55,432 bases of DNA, taken from an uncultured Bacteroidales bacterium. GTDB lineage: Bacteria; Bacteroidota; Bacteroidia; Bacteroidales; Bacteroidaceae. Position numbers and translations under genes: made by a program. The DNA lies in NCBI GenBank assembly GCA_902773055.1, contig CACYCZ010000031.1, positions 1 to 55,432 of the forward strand, in the 5' to 3' direction. The notes under the pieces are model-generated. The model saw nothing but the letters and a program-made list of their open reading frames with translations, had not been told where the DNA came from and ran no database searches. This document shows positions 16,909 through 25,234 of the stretch, piece after piece. Each line of letters opens with the position of its first letter. The first letter of the stretch is position 1.

Positions 16909-17667
16909 ATGATGAAAACAAATTTATTTTTATTTGCCGTTTGTGCGGCAGGGTGTATGCTGGTGGCTGGTTGTTCAAAAGATCAGGACGAGATTGTGCC
17001 CCAGGAAGACTGCAGCCAGTTTGTAACATTGACCGACGCTGTTCCTGATGCTATTTTGGAAATCCGCTATTTTGGTACATATAATTTTGTCGGTACGCGT
17101 ATAGACGGTTATCTGGAACCTACGGCACTGCTGACGAAACAGGCTGCTGACAGTCTGAGGGTTGTCAGCGATGAACTCAAGGAGCAAGGCTATCGTCTGA
17201 AGATATATGATGCCTATCGCCCTCAGATGGCTGTAGACCATTTTGTGCGTTGGGCAGCAGATACCAGTGATACCATTATGAAGCCTTACTTCTATCCGGA
17301 CCTTGACAAAGGGGTGTTGTTTGAGCAGGAATATATTATGGAGAAGAGTGGCCATACGCGTGGTTCCACGGTAGACCTTACCTTGTTTGACATGAGGGCA
17401 GAAAAGGATGTTGACATGGGCGGCACTTTTGACTGGTTCGGGCATGAAAGCCATCCTGATTTCGGTGGAAACCCTGATACGGGAATTTATGTTGCCACAG
17501 ACGGCATTTCAGCAGAGCAGTTTAGGAACCGTATGATACTCCGGCAGGCAATGTTGCGTCATGGATTCAAGGGACTTTCTTCCGAATGGTGGCATTTTAC
17601 GCTCAAGGATGAGCCTTTCCCTGATACATATTTTACTTTTCCTGTGAAGCAGTTGGAGCGTAGGTAG
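16909..17667 (+). CDS. VanX-like D-Ala-D-Ala dipeptidase, lipoprotein
   Basis: A 252-residue peptidase of family M15D. The lipobox LVAGC predicts a lipid-anchored envelope protein. The zinc site is visible in SGHTRGSTVDLTLFD (His and Asp) and SSEWWHF (catalytic Glu and third ligand His); YDAYRPQMA is also conserved. VanX-type enzymes cleave D-alanyl-D-alanine. A periplasmic version next to a phosphatase suggests scavenging of wall dipeptides rather than glycopeptide resistance, since no vanHA-type ligase genes are here. ATG 16912 is equally possible. Confidence 0.87.
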   Translation: MMKTNLFLFAVCAAGCMLVAGCSKDQDEIVPQEDCSQFVTLTDAVPDAILEIRYFGTYNFVGTRIDGYLEPTALLTKQAADSLRVVSDELKEQGYRLKIYDAYRPQMAVDHFVRWAADTSDTIMKPYFYPDLDKGVLFEQEYIMEKSGHTRGSTVDLTLFDMRAEKDVDMGGTFDWFGHESHPDFGGNPDTGIYVATDGISAEQFRNRMILRQAMLRHGFKGLSSEWWHFTLKDEPFPDTYFTFPVKQLERR

Positions 17668-17690
17668 CAGTTACTTTTTTATCATATATA

Positions 17691-17735
17691 CGACAGCAGC
17701 TCTCAGAAATCAACTTGTTCTGAGAGCTGCTGTCG
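17691..17735. terminator. Long perfect hairpin between convergent genes
   Basis: An 18-bp perfect stem (17691-17708 with 17718-17735) and 9-nt loop, between the VanX-like gene and the M48 gene. It probably terminates in both directions. The T tracts are short. Confidence 0.75.
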
Positions 17736-17787
17736 TATTTGGGTCATGTCTGCAGGTGACGCCTGTCAGCGATATATGACACAGAGG

Positions 17788-18717
17788 TTATTTTACTCTG
17801 AATGTCTTTGTCGTCTTCGGTGCAGTTGTCTTGGCTGCTGCCTTTGTCGTTGCAGTCTTCTTCGCAGTGGTTGTTGTCTTTTTGGTTGTAGTTGCCGTTG
17901 AGGCTTGCGGCTTGTAGTATTTCATAACCTCCGGCATTTCCTTCTGTATGGCAGCGATGCGTTTTGCATCTGACGGGTGGTCGCTGAAGAACTCCGGGAC
18001 ATTGCTGGTGTTGCCGGCGCTCATGCGTTGCCAGAAACTGATTGCCTCATTGGGGTCATAGCCTGCCATCGCGGCGAAGACTAACCCCATGTAGTCGGCC
18101 TCGCTTTCATTGTCGCGGGAGTATTTACGCAGCAGGCTGCCGGCACCGAAGCCGAAAGCCTGACTGGCGATGGCTGATGTAGCTGCACTGGCTGATGTCT
18201 GAGACAATATGGTGCTGAGTGCCTGTGCGCCATACTGGGCACGCATCTGTTTGGATAGCTGTTCAGCACTGTGCTTGGCCACAGCGTGGGCAATTTCATG
18301 GCCCAATACTATGGCGAGGGCGCCTTCGGTCTTGGTATATGGGAACAGTCCTTCGTATACTACGATTTTTCCGCCCGGCATACAGAAGGCGTTAGCTTCA
18401 TTGCTGTTTACCAGATTGAACTCCCAGGCGTAGTTCTGGATTTCAGATGCCAGATTGTTGTTTCTGAGATAGGTTTCTACGGCTGAGGCAAGACGCTGTC
18501 CGACACGTTTCACCATGGCTGTGTTGGCAGCATTGGTGGAAACTTTTGCTGATTTCATGTATTCCTGATATTGGGAATTGGATAGTCCGAGCACATAGGA
18601 ATCGGTTACGAGCAGGTGTTGCTTGCGCCCTGTGATGGGCACTGTGTTGGTTGTCCCGCATGAAGATGCTGCTAATGCGATGACAAGTGTAATAACAAGA
18701 TATTTAATCTGTTTCAT
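17788..18717 (-). CDS. M48-family metallopeptidase, lipoprotein
   Basis: A 309-residue protein with lipobox AASSC and the family start TVPITGRKQHLLV. The zinc motif is LGHEIAHAVAKHSAEQ (HExxH), and the third ligand Glu lies in ESEADYMGL. This matches the YggG/LoiP/BepA-like periplasmic M48 enzymes, which degrade misfolded outer-membrane proteins. The last 36 or so residues are an odd low-complexity tail of Thr, Lys and Ala (TTKKTTTTAKKTATTKAAAK and on), ending in FRVK. No TPR domain follows, unlike BepA. Confidence 0.88.
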   Translation of the reverse strand: MKQIKYLVITLVIALAASSCGTTNTVPITGRKQHLLVTDSYVLGLSNSQYQEYMKSAKVSTNAANTAMVKRVGQRLASAVETYLRNNNLASEIQNYAWEFNLVNSNEANAFCMPGGKIVVYEGLFPYTKTEGALAIVLGHEIAHAVAKHSAEQLSKQMRAQYGAQALSTILSQTSASAATSAIASQAFGFGAGSLLRKYSRDNESEADYMGLVFAAMAGYDPNEAISFWQRMSAGNTSNVPEFFSDHPSDAKRIAAIQKEMPEVMKYYKPQASTATTTKKTTTTAKKTATTKAAAKTTAPKTTKTFRVK

Positions 18718-18761
18718 GTTATATGAATTTTATATTTGTCTGTTGGCTGTTAATTTCAGGC

Positions 18762-18777
18762 CAAATTTACAAATATA
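18762..18777 (-). promoter_or_regulatory. Two adjoining -7 boxes for the M48 gene
   Basis: On the minus strand TATATTTG and TAAATTTG lie head to tail, both matching TAnnTTTG, about 45-60 bases before the start. Confidence 0.55.
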
Positions 18778-18843
18778 TTTTTTGTTTTGGTATAAGATTG
18801 TGGATAAAGTTTGTGCTCATTGTTGATGTTGCGGCCTGTGATG

Positions 18844-19596
18844 TCAGTTGCCGCTGTTCTCAATGAGTTTCATGTTGGTTTCGGCAGCCTGTATGTATGT
18901 GCGCACGACAGGATTGTTCTTAAAGTTGCTGCTGGCCCGTTTCATAATCTTGTTGATCTGCGATGTGAGGATGGGGTAGGGATATTTGCTGCACAGCATG
19001 TTGAAGAAGGTGGCTCCCAGGATGTTGTTGCTGTTAGTGGCTATGAAGTCTGTCTCCAGGTCTTCCAACTCGTTGTACATGCGGTTTGTCTTCTCGGCTA
19101 CTCTCCGATGGGCTATCATGGGGTGCATGCCTGACAATATCCATTGGGCCTCCATGTTGGAGAGGTTCATGATTTCTTCTTCCAGGCGGTTCTTTTTCTC
19201 CAGGAAGCGATACAGGCGGTCGTTGAGCTGGCTTCCTACAACTTTCTGCTCGGTGTTGCTGATGGATATGCTGATGTTGCCTTTCTCAATGACGATGGGC
19301 ATGAAGCCCTCGTTGTCCATGAACAATTCACCTAAGGTAACAGAGTCAACCATTCCCATGAAACTGAATTTGCCGTGGATAACTTCACATGAGTCAAGAT
19401 TGCACATGCTGGCCGTGCTGATGTTGGGGGCCTTGAGATATAGCATACGGCCGTCAAGGGTTGAAACCGATGAGTCGCCTGAAATGTTGTATTGCTCGGC
19501 GCATGATGTCATACATAGTATGCACCCCAGTATAACGAGTATGGAATGGGTGCTGCGTAGATAATACTGATAGGATTTCGTTACTATGACAGACAT
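18844..19596 (-). CDS. DUF4369-type lipoprotein
   Basis: A 250-residue predicted lipoprotein (CILCMTSC lipobox after about 30 residues). The N-terminal half resembles DUF4369, the beta-rich domain that precedes thioredoxin-like domains in many Bacteroidota lipoproteins: NISGDSSVSTLDGRMLYLKA, then SCEVIHGKFSF, and IVIEKGNISISI. No thioredoxin domain follows; the C-terminal half is helical and charged. Function unknown. ATG 19596 is chosen because the upstream in-frame GTG overlaps the promoter box. Confidence 0.72.
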   Translation of the reverse strand: MSVIVTKSYQYYLRSTHSILVILGCILCMTSCAEQYNISGDSSVSTLDGRMLYLKAPNISTASMCNLDSCEVIHGKFSFMGMVDSVTLGELFMDNEGFMPIVIEKGNISISISNTEQKVVGSQLNDRLYRFLEKKNRLEEEIMNLSNMEAQWILSGMHPMIAHRRVAEKTNRMYNELEDLETDFIATNSNNILGATFFNMLCSKYPYPILTSQINKIMKRASSNFKNNPVVRTYIQAAETNMKLIENSGN

Positions 19597-19625
19597 CACA
19601 AATTGTTTCTTTTGTGTTTTCGGCA

Positions 19626-19633
19626 CAAATATA
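19626..19633 (-). promoter_or_regulatory. -7 box for the DUF4369 lipoprotein gene
   Basis: TATATTTG on the minus strand, 29 bases before the chosen ATG. Confidence 0.55.
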
Positions 19634-19749
19634 TAATGAATTATTGAGATAGTGTACGCTATTTAATTCATTTGTATATTTTTAAAGTTTGTTTAGATAA
19701 AAAACCTTATAAATGTGCTATTTGTGTTAAATAATGTTACAAATAGCTG

Positions 19750-20124
19750 TCAGTCATCGTCCTCATGTTTTAGGACATAGGGGATCCGGAAGGCTGTGTA
19801 ACATTCAATAAATGCGGCGATGGCCAGGCATACCATCCATTCGTTGTGGTATAGGAATCCCAGGTGTGAGGCATTGATAATCATGAGCAGTCCTGTTGCC
19901 ATGAGCAGCACGGCGCCCAAGATTTGCTGGCGGCGCAGTCGTTTTACGGTGATGTTGCTGCCCTGGTAACTCTGCAAAAATTGCATGGCTGCAAACATGA
20001 CGGCACCGATGCAGTAAACATATATGGCTATCATGCTGCCCGTGGGCCATAGGATGAGGCCGACCAATATGAGTATGGCACCGAGGCCATAGACGGCACT
20101 TTGGAAGGGAGTGAGCTGCTTCAT
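19750..20124 (-). CDS. Small four-helix inner-membrane protein
   Basis: A 124-residue hydrophobic protein with about four transmembrane helices: VYGLGAILILVGLILWP, MIAIYVYCIGAVMFAAM, ILGAVLLMATGLLMIINAS and WMVCLAIAAFIECYTAF. A basic loop (KRLRRQQ) lies between helices 2 and 3, and the tail is acidic. I recognise no function. It starts immediately after the FtsB-like stop codon, so it is in the same operon and may have an envelope or division role. Confidence 0.7.
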   Translation of the reverse strand: MKQLTPFQSAVYGLGAILILVGLILWPTGSMIAIYVYCIGAVMFAAMQFLQSYQGSNITVKRLRRQQILGAVLLMATGLLMIINASHLGFLYHNEWMVCLAIAAFIECYTAFRIPYVLKHEDDD

Positions 20125-20433
20125 TCAGTTCTTGAAGATATAGATGTCCTCATTAGGGCGCTTCATAAAGTAACGTTCACGGGCAATTTTTTCAATTGCC
20201 TTGGGGTCAGCCTCAAGTTGCTTCAGGACCTTGGTGTCGCGGTCATATATTTCCTGATGGTGCTGAATCTCGTCTTTCAGATGGCGGATTTCTTCATGGT
20301 GCAGGAAACGGTGATAGTAGCTGTTGGTGTCAAGGAAACCTACTTCTACAATGAAGAAGAGGAAGATAACGCCATAGGCGTGGCGTCCGAGGAAGTGCCA
20401 GATACTTGAAACAACTTTTTTTACTGCTGACAT
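20125..20433 (-). CDS. FtsB/DivIC-like septum formation initiator
   Basis: A 102-residue single-pass protein. A short cytoplasmic N-terminus is followed by one helix (AYGVIFLFFIVEVGFLD), a coiled coil (about residues 47-75) and the DivIC signature PKAIEKIARERYFMKRPNEDIYIF. Such proteins bridge FtsL and FtsQ in the division complex. In Bacteroidales it usually stands alone, as here. It shares an operon with the small membrane protein downstream. Confidence 0.87.
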   Translation of the reverse strand: MSAVKKVVSSIWHFLGRHAYGVIFLFFIVEVGFLDTNSYYHRFLHHEEIRHLKDEIQHHQEIYDRDTKVLKQLEADPKAIEKIARERYFMKRPNEDIYIFKN

Positions 20434-20455
20434 AATGAGGCTTCTGTGTTTTTTG

Positions 20456-20463
20456 CAAAGGTA
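20456..20463 (-). promoter_or_regulatory. -7 box for the ftsB-like gene
   Basis: TACCTTTG on the minus strand, 22 bases before the start codon. Confidence 0.65.
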
Positions 20464-20622
20464 ATAATTTACTTGTGAAAAATCGGAATTCTTCAGAATG
20501 TTTATTTTAAGACATGAATGTTTGTCAGTTTTCCGTTCAAACTGTTTTCCTTTCCCTGCCCGTATGGGAGAGCAGATGCGTCAGAGGCTCTCATAAATGT
20601 AATTATATCCTGGAAATTGGTT

Positions 20623-20706
20623 ATGTTTACCGATGGGAAACGTACGTTCACCGATGCGGAATATACGTTCAGCAATGGTGAACATATGTTCAGCGACGGT
20701 AAACAT
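20623..20706. repeat. Four-unit 21-bp tandem array of imperfect palindromes
   Basis: Units start at 20623, 20644, 20665 and 20686; a fifth degenerate one may follow. The ideal unit has arms ATGTTCACC and GGTGAACAT around three bases, so each unit is itself an imperfect dyad. The junction at 20680-20691, GAACATATGTTC, is a perfect palindrome. The array ends about 77 bases before the -7 box of the envelope-modification gene pair. The 360-base spacer otherwise contains only promoters. Confidence 0.8.
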
Positions 20707-20783
20707 AAACGTCATCGGGGGAAAAATATGTTTGCATCACTGCACCGGTGATGCTCTTTGCCTGTAATAATCATTGTTTTTCG

Positions 20784-20791
20784 TAATTTTG
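20784..20791 (+). promoter_or_regulatory. -7 box for the phosphoethanolamine-transferase-like gene
   Basis: TAATTTTG with TTTG 23 bases upstream (20757-20760). The box lies 4 bases before an in-frame GTG at 20796, so that codon would be at or before the transcription start; this favours ATG 20853. Confidence 0.6.
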
Positions 20792-20852
20792 CACTGTGGC
20801 AGTCCAGAGGATAAGATCTGTTATAAGGACGGGGCTTGAATACATCGTAAAG

Positions 20853-22592
20853 ATGCTGAATGCGATGGCTTCGCCAATATGGAGCAACGGGATATTTGTC
20901 CTGATGATGTTGTTCTTGTTGTTGCTGTGTATGTGGCGGGAATGGCGGTATCAGGTTGACACCATGTTGCACTTATGGCATTTTGTACTGGATATTTATT
21001 TGCTTTGCGGCTTGATGATGTTCGTGCCGCTCAAAGGACGGAGACTGCTGAAACGGCTGTGCTACGCAGTGGCCTATGCTACGGCTTTTGTTGAAATATT
21101 TATCATGGAGCGGTTTAATATCCTGTTTACACCTACAACGGTTAATCTGTGGCGTGAGACGACAGCGAAGGAGACCGGTGAATTCCTGGCGACATACCTT
21201 GCGGGAGAGGCCATGGCCCTGGTACTGGCTCTGCTGGTCTTGTCCGTCCTGCTTCATTATTTGCTGAATTATTGGTGCAGGCATCGGAAGTCATGTCCGG
21301 GCTGGTTCAGGACGGTTTGCTCTTTGTGTATCATTGCTCTCGTGGGCTGGAGTATTGGTCCGGCTCTGGGTGAAAAGAGACTGCTGCTCCGTTTTATGTC
21401 TTCACCAAGTCAGGCCGAGAAAGTTAAGTCGGAATTGTTTTATTCTCCCGTATATCGGCTGGCATATTCTTACTACATGCTTCATCTTGCCGACAGGGAT
21501 CTGGATGACCTGAAGCGCTCCATGATGCAACTGACCATTGACAGTTGCTCGTTCAAGTGCCCCAATATCGTACTGGTCATCGGCGAGAGCTATAACAAGC
21601 ATCATGCGCAACTGTATGGCTACAAGGGTAAGACAACGCCCAATATGGTAAGAATGCGCGGGGAGAGAAGTCTGGCCGTGATGTTTGATGCGGTTACACC
21701 GTGGAATCTTACAAGCAAGGTGTTCAAGAGTATGTTTTCCACCCGAGACCTGAACGGCGGAGGAAAATGGACGGATGGCGTTCTGTTCCCCGCTCTTATG
21801 CGCAAGGCCGGTTACAAGGTGGCTTTCCTGACCAATCAGTATCAGAAAGTCATGGAACAGAATGGGGTGGATTTCAGCGGCAGCTTTTTCCTCAATGACC
21901 GAGTGCTGGACAGTATGTGCTTTGACGTGCGCAATACGGCCCACTATGACCTGGACGGGGATTTTATCCGGGAATACACGTGTTACGAAAAGGCTGATCA
22001 CAATTTTGTGATTTTCCATCTGTACGGGCAGCATGTCAGCTATGGCAGTAGGTTTGATGAGTCGTTCTGCTATTTTACGCCCGATAGTATAGACCGTAAG
22101 AAACTGAATAGGCAGCAGAAGCAGATCGTGGCAGACTATGACAATGCCACATTGTATAATGATCAGGTGTTTGCGGATATCTGCCGTTTCTTTGAGTCCG
22201 ACGATGCCGTGGTGATTTATCTGAGCGACCACGGCGAAGAAGTGTATGACTATATCTGGATGTTCGGCAGGACACCCGGTGATGACATCAGTGCCCCGAT
22301 AGCATATTATGAGTTTGAAATACCGATGGTGATGTGGTTTTCACCATTGTTCATGCAGAACCATCCTGATATTGTAAAAAAGGCAAAATCCGTATATAAG
22401 GAGCCTTTTATATCATCAAATATATCTCAGTTGATTCTGGGTCTGGCCGGTATAGGCTGCCCGTGGTATGAGCCCCGTCGCGATTTGTTGAGCGACCGAT
22501 ATTCTCCAGGAAACCGATATCTGAAGGGAACGCTGTCCTATGACAGTATTGTGGCAGGGACGAAATTTGAGAAGAAATGGAAGAAAAAATGA
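20853..22592 (+). CDS. Sulfatase-fold phosphoethanolamine-transferase-like enzyme
   Basis: A 579-residue inner-membrane protein (598 if GTG 20796 is used). Five N-terminal transmembrane helices are followed by a periplasmic alkaline-phosphatase-fold domain. The metal site begins with PNIVLVIGESYNKHH, the nucleophile Thr is probably in TPWNLTSKVFKSMFS, and HLYGQHVSYGSRF and YLSDHGEEVYDY provide His and Asp ligands. This is the EptA/CptA pattern, transferring phosphoethanolamine to lipid A, core sugars or other glycans. Its end overlaps an acyltransferase gene, suggesting a surface-glycan modification pair. A 21-bp palindromic array precedes its promoter. Confidence 0.85.
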   Translation: MLNAMASPIWSNGIFVLMMLFLLLLCMWREWRYQVDTMLHLWHFVLDIYLLCGLMMFVPLKGRRLLKRLCYAVAYATAFVEIFIMERFNILFTPTTVNLWRETTAKETGEFLATYLAGEAMALVLALLVLSVLLHYLLNYWCRHRKSCPGWFRTVCSLCIIALVGWSIGPALGEKRLLLRFMSSPSQAEKVKSELFYSPVYRLAYSYYMLHLADRDLDDLKRSMMQLTIDSCSFKCPNIVLVIGESYNKHHAQLYGYKGKTTPNMVRMRGERSLAVMFDAVTPWNLTSKVFKSMFSTRDLNGGGKWTDGVLFPALMRKAGYKVAFLTNQYQKVMEQNGVDFSGSFFLNDRVLDSMCFDVRNTAHYDLDGDFIREYTCYEKADHNFVIFHLYGQHVSYGSRFDESFCYFTPDSIDRKKLNRQQKQIVADYDNATLYNDQVFADICRFFESDDAVVIYLSDHGEEVYDYIWMFGRTPGDDISAPIAYYEFEIPMVMWFSPLFMQNHPDIVKKAKSVYKEPFISSNISQLILGLAGIGCPWYEPRRDLLSDRYSPGNRYLKGTLSYDSIVAGTKFEKKWKKK

Positions 22593-23632
22593 AAAACGTA
22601 TTGTTGCCGGACGACACAGCTGTGCTGAAGGGAGTGGGCATTATTTGCATTGTACTGCATAATTTCTGCCATTGGTTGCCGGGATGTGCATTGGAAAATG
22701 AATATGTCTTCTATGCAGGGCGTGTAAGCAGATTTGTAGATATGATGGTGCATGGTAGTGATGTCGTGTTGAATATCTTCTCCTTTGCCGGGCATTATGG
22801 TGTCTCAATATTTTTATTCGTCAGTGGATATGGTCTGGTCAGGAAGTATGAAACCCTTTCTGAGAATGTGGGAATCCTGCCCTTCCTATGGTATAACGTG
22901 AAGAAACTATGGTGGTTGCTTGGTTTGGGAATGCTGCTGTGGTTTGCCAGTGATATGTATTTGCATCATTGGCATTGGGCGCATCATTGGTATAATGTCG
23001 TGCAGATGCTGACTTTCACGGGGAATCTGTTCCCGGGGGCAGACCTGCTGTTGGGGCCGTGGTGGTATTTCTCATTGACGATGCAACTGTATGTAGTATA
23101 CAGAGTTTTTCTGTATAAGCAGGGATGGATACCCTTGGGAATTGTCAGCACACTGTGTGTCGGAGCCTTGATGCTGGCTGTGCACCTGAATGATATGGAA
23201 CTGCTGAATTATCTGCGTTATAACTTTGTGGGTTCAATGTTGCCCTTTGCAATGGGGATAACCCTGGCCCGTACGCAAAGACTGTATTATGATGTGACGT
23301 ATGCACTGATTTGTCTGGTTGTATGGATAGCATGCTGGTTTGAGCCGATGTCATGGATAGCAGCCCCGATCTTTATCGTATTCGCTGTAATGCCGCTGGT
23401 GGATATGAAGGGCACCGTGCGCGCTGCAATGATATGGACAGGGCATTTGTCAGCTTTCTTGTTCGTTGTTCACCCCATTGTCCGCCCGTATTTTATTAAT
23501 AGTGTCAATGCCGGCGGGAACTGCTACCTGAACTTGGTCTTATACCTGTTGTGCAGTTTCCTTCTGGCACTGGTGTACAGAAGGGTGACCAATTGGGCGA
23601 AACAATGGTTGCAGATAAAATGCATGGGATAA
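22577..23632 (+). CDS. Acyltransferase-3-type membrane protein
   Basis: A 351-residue polytopic protein with about nine to ten transmembrane helices. The N-terminal DDTAVLKGVGIICIVLHNFCHW and GVSIFLFVSGYGLVRKY match the acyltransferase-3 family, whose members O-acylate sugars (OatA, OafA). LSAFLFVVHPIVRPYFI near the C-terminus is also typical. The start overlaps the previous gene by 16 bases; ATG 22589 gives a 4-base overlap and is an alternative. A role in decorating the same envelope polymer as its neighbour is inferred. Confidence 0.8.
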   Translation: MEEKMKNVLLPDDTAVLKGVGIICIVLHNFCHWLPGCALENEYVFYAGRVSRFVDMMVHGSDVVLNIFSFAGHYGVSIFLFVSGYGLVRKYETLSENVGILPFLWYNVKKLWWLLGLGMLLWFASDMYLHHWHWAHHWYNVVQMLTFTGNLFPGADLLLGPWWYFSLTMQLYVVYRVFLYKQGWIPLGIVSTLCVGALMLAVHLNDMELLNYLRYNFVGSMLPFAMGITLARTQRLYYDVTYALICLVVWIACWFEPMSWIAAPIFIVFAVMPLVDMKGTVRAAMIWTGHLSAFLFVVHPIVRPYFINSVNAGGNCYLNLVLYLLCSFLLALVYRRVTNWAKQWLQIKCMG

Positions 23633-23633
23633 A

Positions 23634-23680
23634 AAATTGGCCCTTATGGCAACATACCATAAGGGCCAATTTGAATTTTT
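23634..23680. terminator. Bidirectional terminator between acyltransferase and CoA-transferase genes
   Basis: A 16-bp perfect stem (23634-23649 with 23657-23672), 7-nt loop, with A-rich and T-rich flanks. It lies between two convergent genes. Confidence 0.88.
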
Positions 23681-23687
23681 GGGGAAG

Positions 23688-25202
23688 TTATTTAATTATA
23701 TATTCATTCCAGTCTACGAGCCGCATGTCTCCCTTGCGCAGGTAGGTGTCGTGGAGGGCAAATGCTGCAGTGAGCATATGGGGCGTCTGCCCGCCCTGCT
23801 GCATGCTCAGCCGTTGATACTCTCTGAGTATTGGGCGGTAATCAGGGTGTGCGATGTTGATGAGCAGTTCGGCACGCTCTGTCGGACATTTGCCCCTGAG
23901 GTCGGCCACACCATACTCTGTGACCACGGCATCGACGTGGTGCTCGGTATGGTCAATGTGGGAACAGAAGGGAACGATGCTCGAAATCTTGCCGTCCTTG
24001 GCCGTTGAGCCGCATGTGAAGATAGCCAGAGTAGCAGAGGTGGTATAGTCAAGAGACCCTCCGACACCATTCATCATGTTTGTGCCACATATCTTTGTGG
24101 AATTGACGTGGCCGTAGATGTCAACCTCGATGGCTGTGTTCATGGCACATACTCCCAGTCGTGAGATAATTTCCGGGCAGTTGGATATTTCAGACGGGCG
24201 CACGACGACTTTGTCCCTGTACAGGTGGATGTCTTTGTAAAGCAGGCGCAGATTTTCGGGCGACAGTGTCAGGGCACCAGTTGAAACGCCTTTTACCCGA
24301 CCTTCCTGCAGGAGCGAGAAAGGACCATCCTGAAATACTTCTGTATAGATTGAAAAGTCAGGAATATTCTTATCTTTGCCCATGGCAGCCATGACGGCGT
24401 TGGCTCCGCTGCCTACACCGCTTTGGAATATCAGGTGCTGTGGGTTGAGAATACCTTTGCGGATATTCCATACAATAAACTCGGCAACCTGTGCTCCAAT
24501 TGTATTCTGTATCTCAGTCGGAGCAGACATGACGCGTGACTCATCTGGCAGGTTGCAGTCAATAACACCGATAATATGCTCAGGGGAAATTTCAATATAA
24601 GGCTTGCCAATGCGGTCTAAAGGCTGTTGAATGTTGATAATCTCCCGTGCCCAACTGTCAGGTATCTCATATACGTCGTGTACACCTTTGACTGCTTCTT
24701 CGTGCCATGTGTTAAGCTCAATGAAAATACCTTTTTGGGCCAAACGGCATATTGTAGGAGCAATTCCAATACCTGCTGTGGGATAAAGATGGTATGCGTT
24801 GCCGGCTTTTTCGATGAATGCAGCTTCAACGATTCCCCAAGTCGGATATCCGGTAAGTTGTTGGCGCATGAAGGTGGCATTGTCACTCAAGTTGAGATCA
24901 AAGTACTTGAGTTTACGTTGATTGTATGCCTGGCGCATATCTTTATTGACACAGAAGGGAGTGCGGCTGATGACGGCATCGGCACGAGTCAGCGTACCGT
25001 CGCAGCTGTCACCGACTGATGAGCCGGGATTAAGGTGTATCTTGAATTCGTGTCCGGCCTTATGCTCGGCAAGTGCTTTTTCAGCTATGGCTGGTACAAT
25101 AGCCTTGGGTGATCCGGGAGGGCCGAATCCTCCTAAAGCTACCCGGTCGTTATTTTGAATTAAACTGGCTGCTTCTTGTGCAGTTAAGTGGTTTAGGGCC
25201 AT
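23688..25202 (-). CDS. Acetyl-CoA hydrolase/CoA-transferase (copy A)
   Basis: A 504-residue class I CoA-transferase of the acetyl-CoA hydrolase/succinyl-CoA:acetate transferase family. It shows the N-terminal VALGGFGPPGSPKAIVPAIA, the GSSVGDSCDG loop, and FSIYTEVFQDG, where the active-site Glu is expected. GIAPTICRLAQKG and MNGVGGSLDYTTSA are also conserved. Such enzymes move CoA between succinate, acetate and propionate in fermentation or CoA salvage. It is tandem with a 504-residue paralog; the N-terminal parts are clearly diverged, while the last 215 or so residues are almost identical. No separate promoter is obvious in the 32-base gap. Confidence 0.88.
   Translation of the reverse strand: MALNHLTAQEAASLIQNNDRVALGGFGPPGSPKAIVPAIAEKALAEHKAGHEFKIHLNPGSSVGDSCDGTLTRADAVISRTPFCVNKDMRQAYNQRKLKYFDLNLSDNATFMRQQLTGYPTWGIVEAAFIEKAGNAYHLYPTAGIGIAPTICRLAQKGIFIELNTWHEEAVKGVHDVYEIPDSWAREIINIQQPLDRIGKPYIEISPEHIIGVIDCNLPDESRVMSAPTEIQNTIGAQVAEFIVWNIRKGILNPQHLIFQSGVGSGANAVMAAMGKDKNIPDFSIYTEVFQDGPFSLLQEGRVKGVSTGALTLSPENLRLLYKDIHLYRDKVVVRPSEISNCPEIISRLGVCAMNTAIEVDIYGHVNSTKICGTNMMNGVGGSLDYTTSATLAIFTCGSTAKDGKISSIVPFCSHIDHTEHHVDAVVTEYGVADLRGKCPTERAELLINIAHPDYRPILREYQRLSMQQGGQTPHMLTAAFALHDTYLRKGDMRLVDWNEYIIK
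23706..24345 (-). repeat. Homogenised segment of CoA-transferase copy A
   Basis: This 3' part of the gene matches about 25253-25892 in the second copy at a constant offset of 1547 bases, with long stretches nearly identical, whereas the 5' halves differ much more. It reads as a recent gene-conversion tract. Confidence 0.75.
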
Positions 25203-25234
25203 GGTATGGATGTTTGTTTTTAGATTTATATTTG

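Noticed and set aside
16909..17667. Vancomycin-resistance vanX
   Set aside because: The protein is a lipid-anchored envelope form and no vanH/vanA-type ligase or regulator is adjacent; a wall-turnover role is more likely.
20518..20751. Small open frame whose middle reads as a heptapeptide repeat (FTDGKR-like)
   Set aside because: It is the 21-bp array read in frame; 21 is a multiple of three, so the frame stays open. Many unit differences change the amino acid, and the dyad symmetry explains the sequence better.
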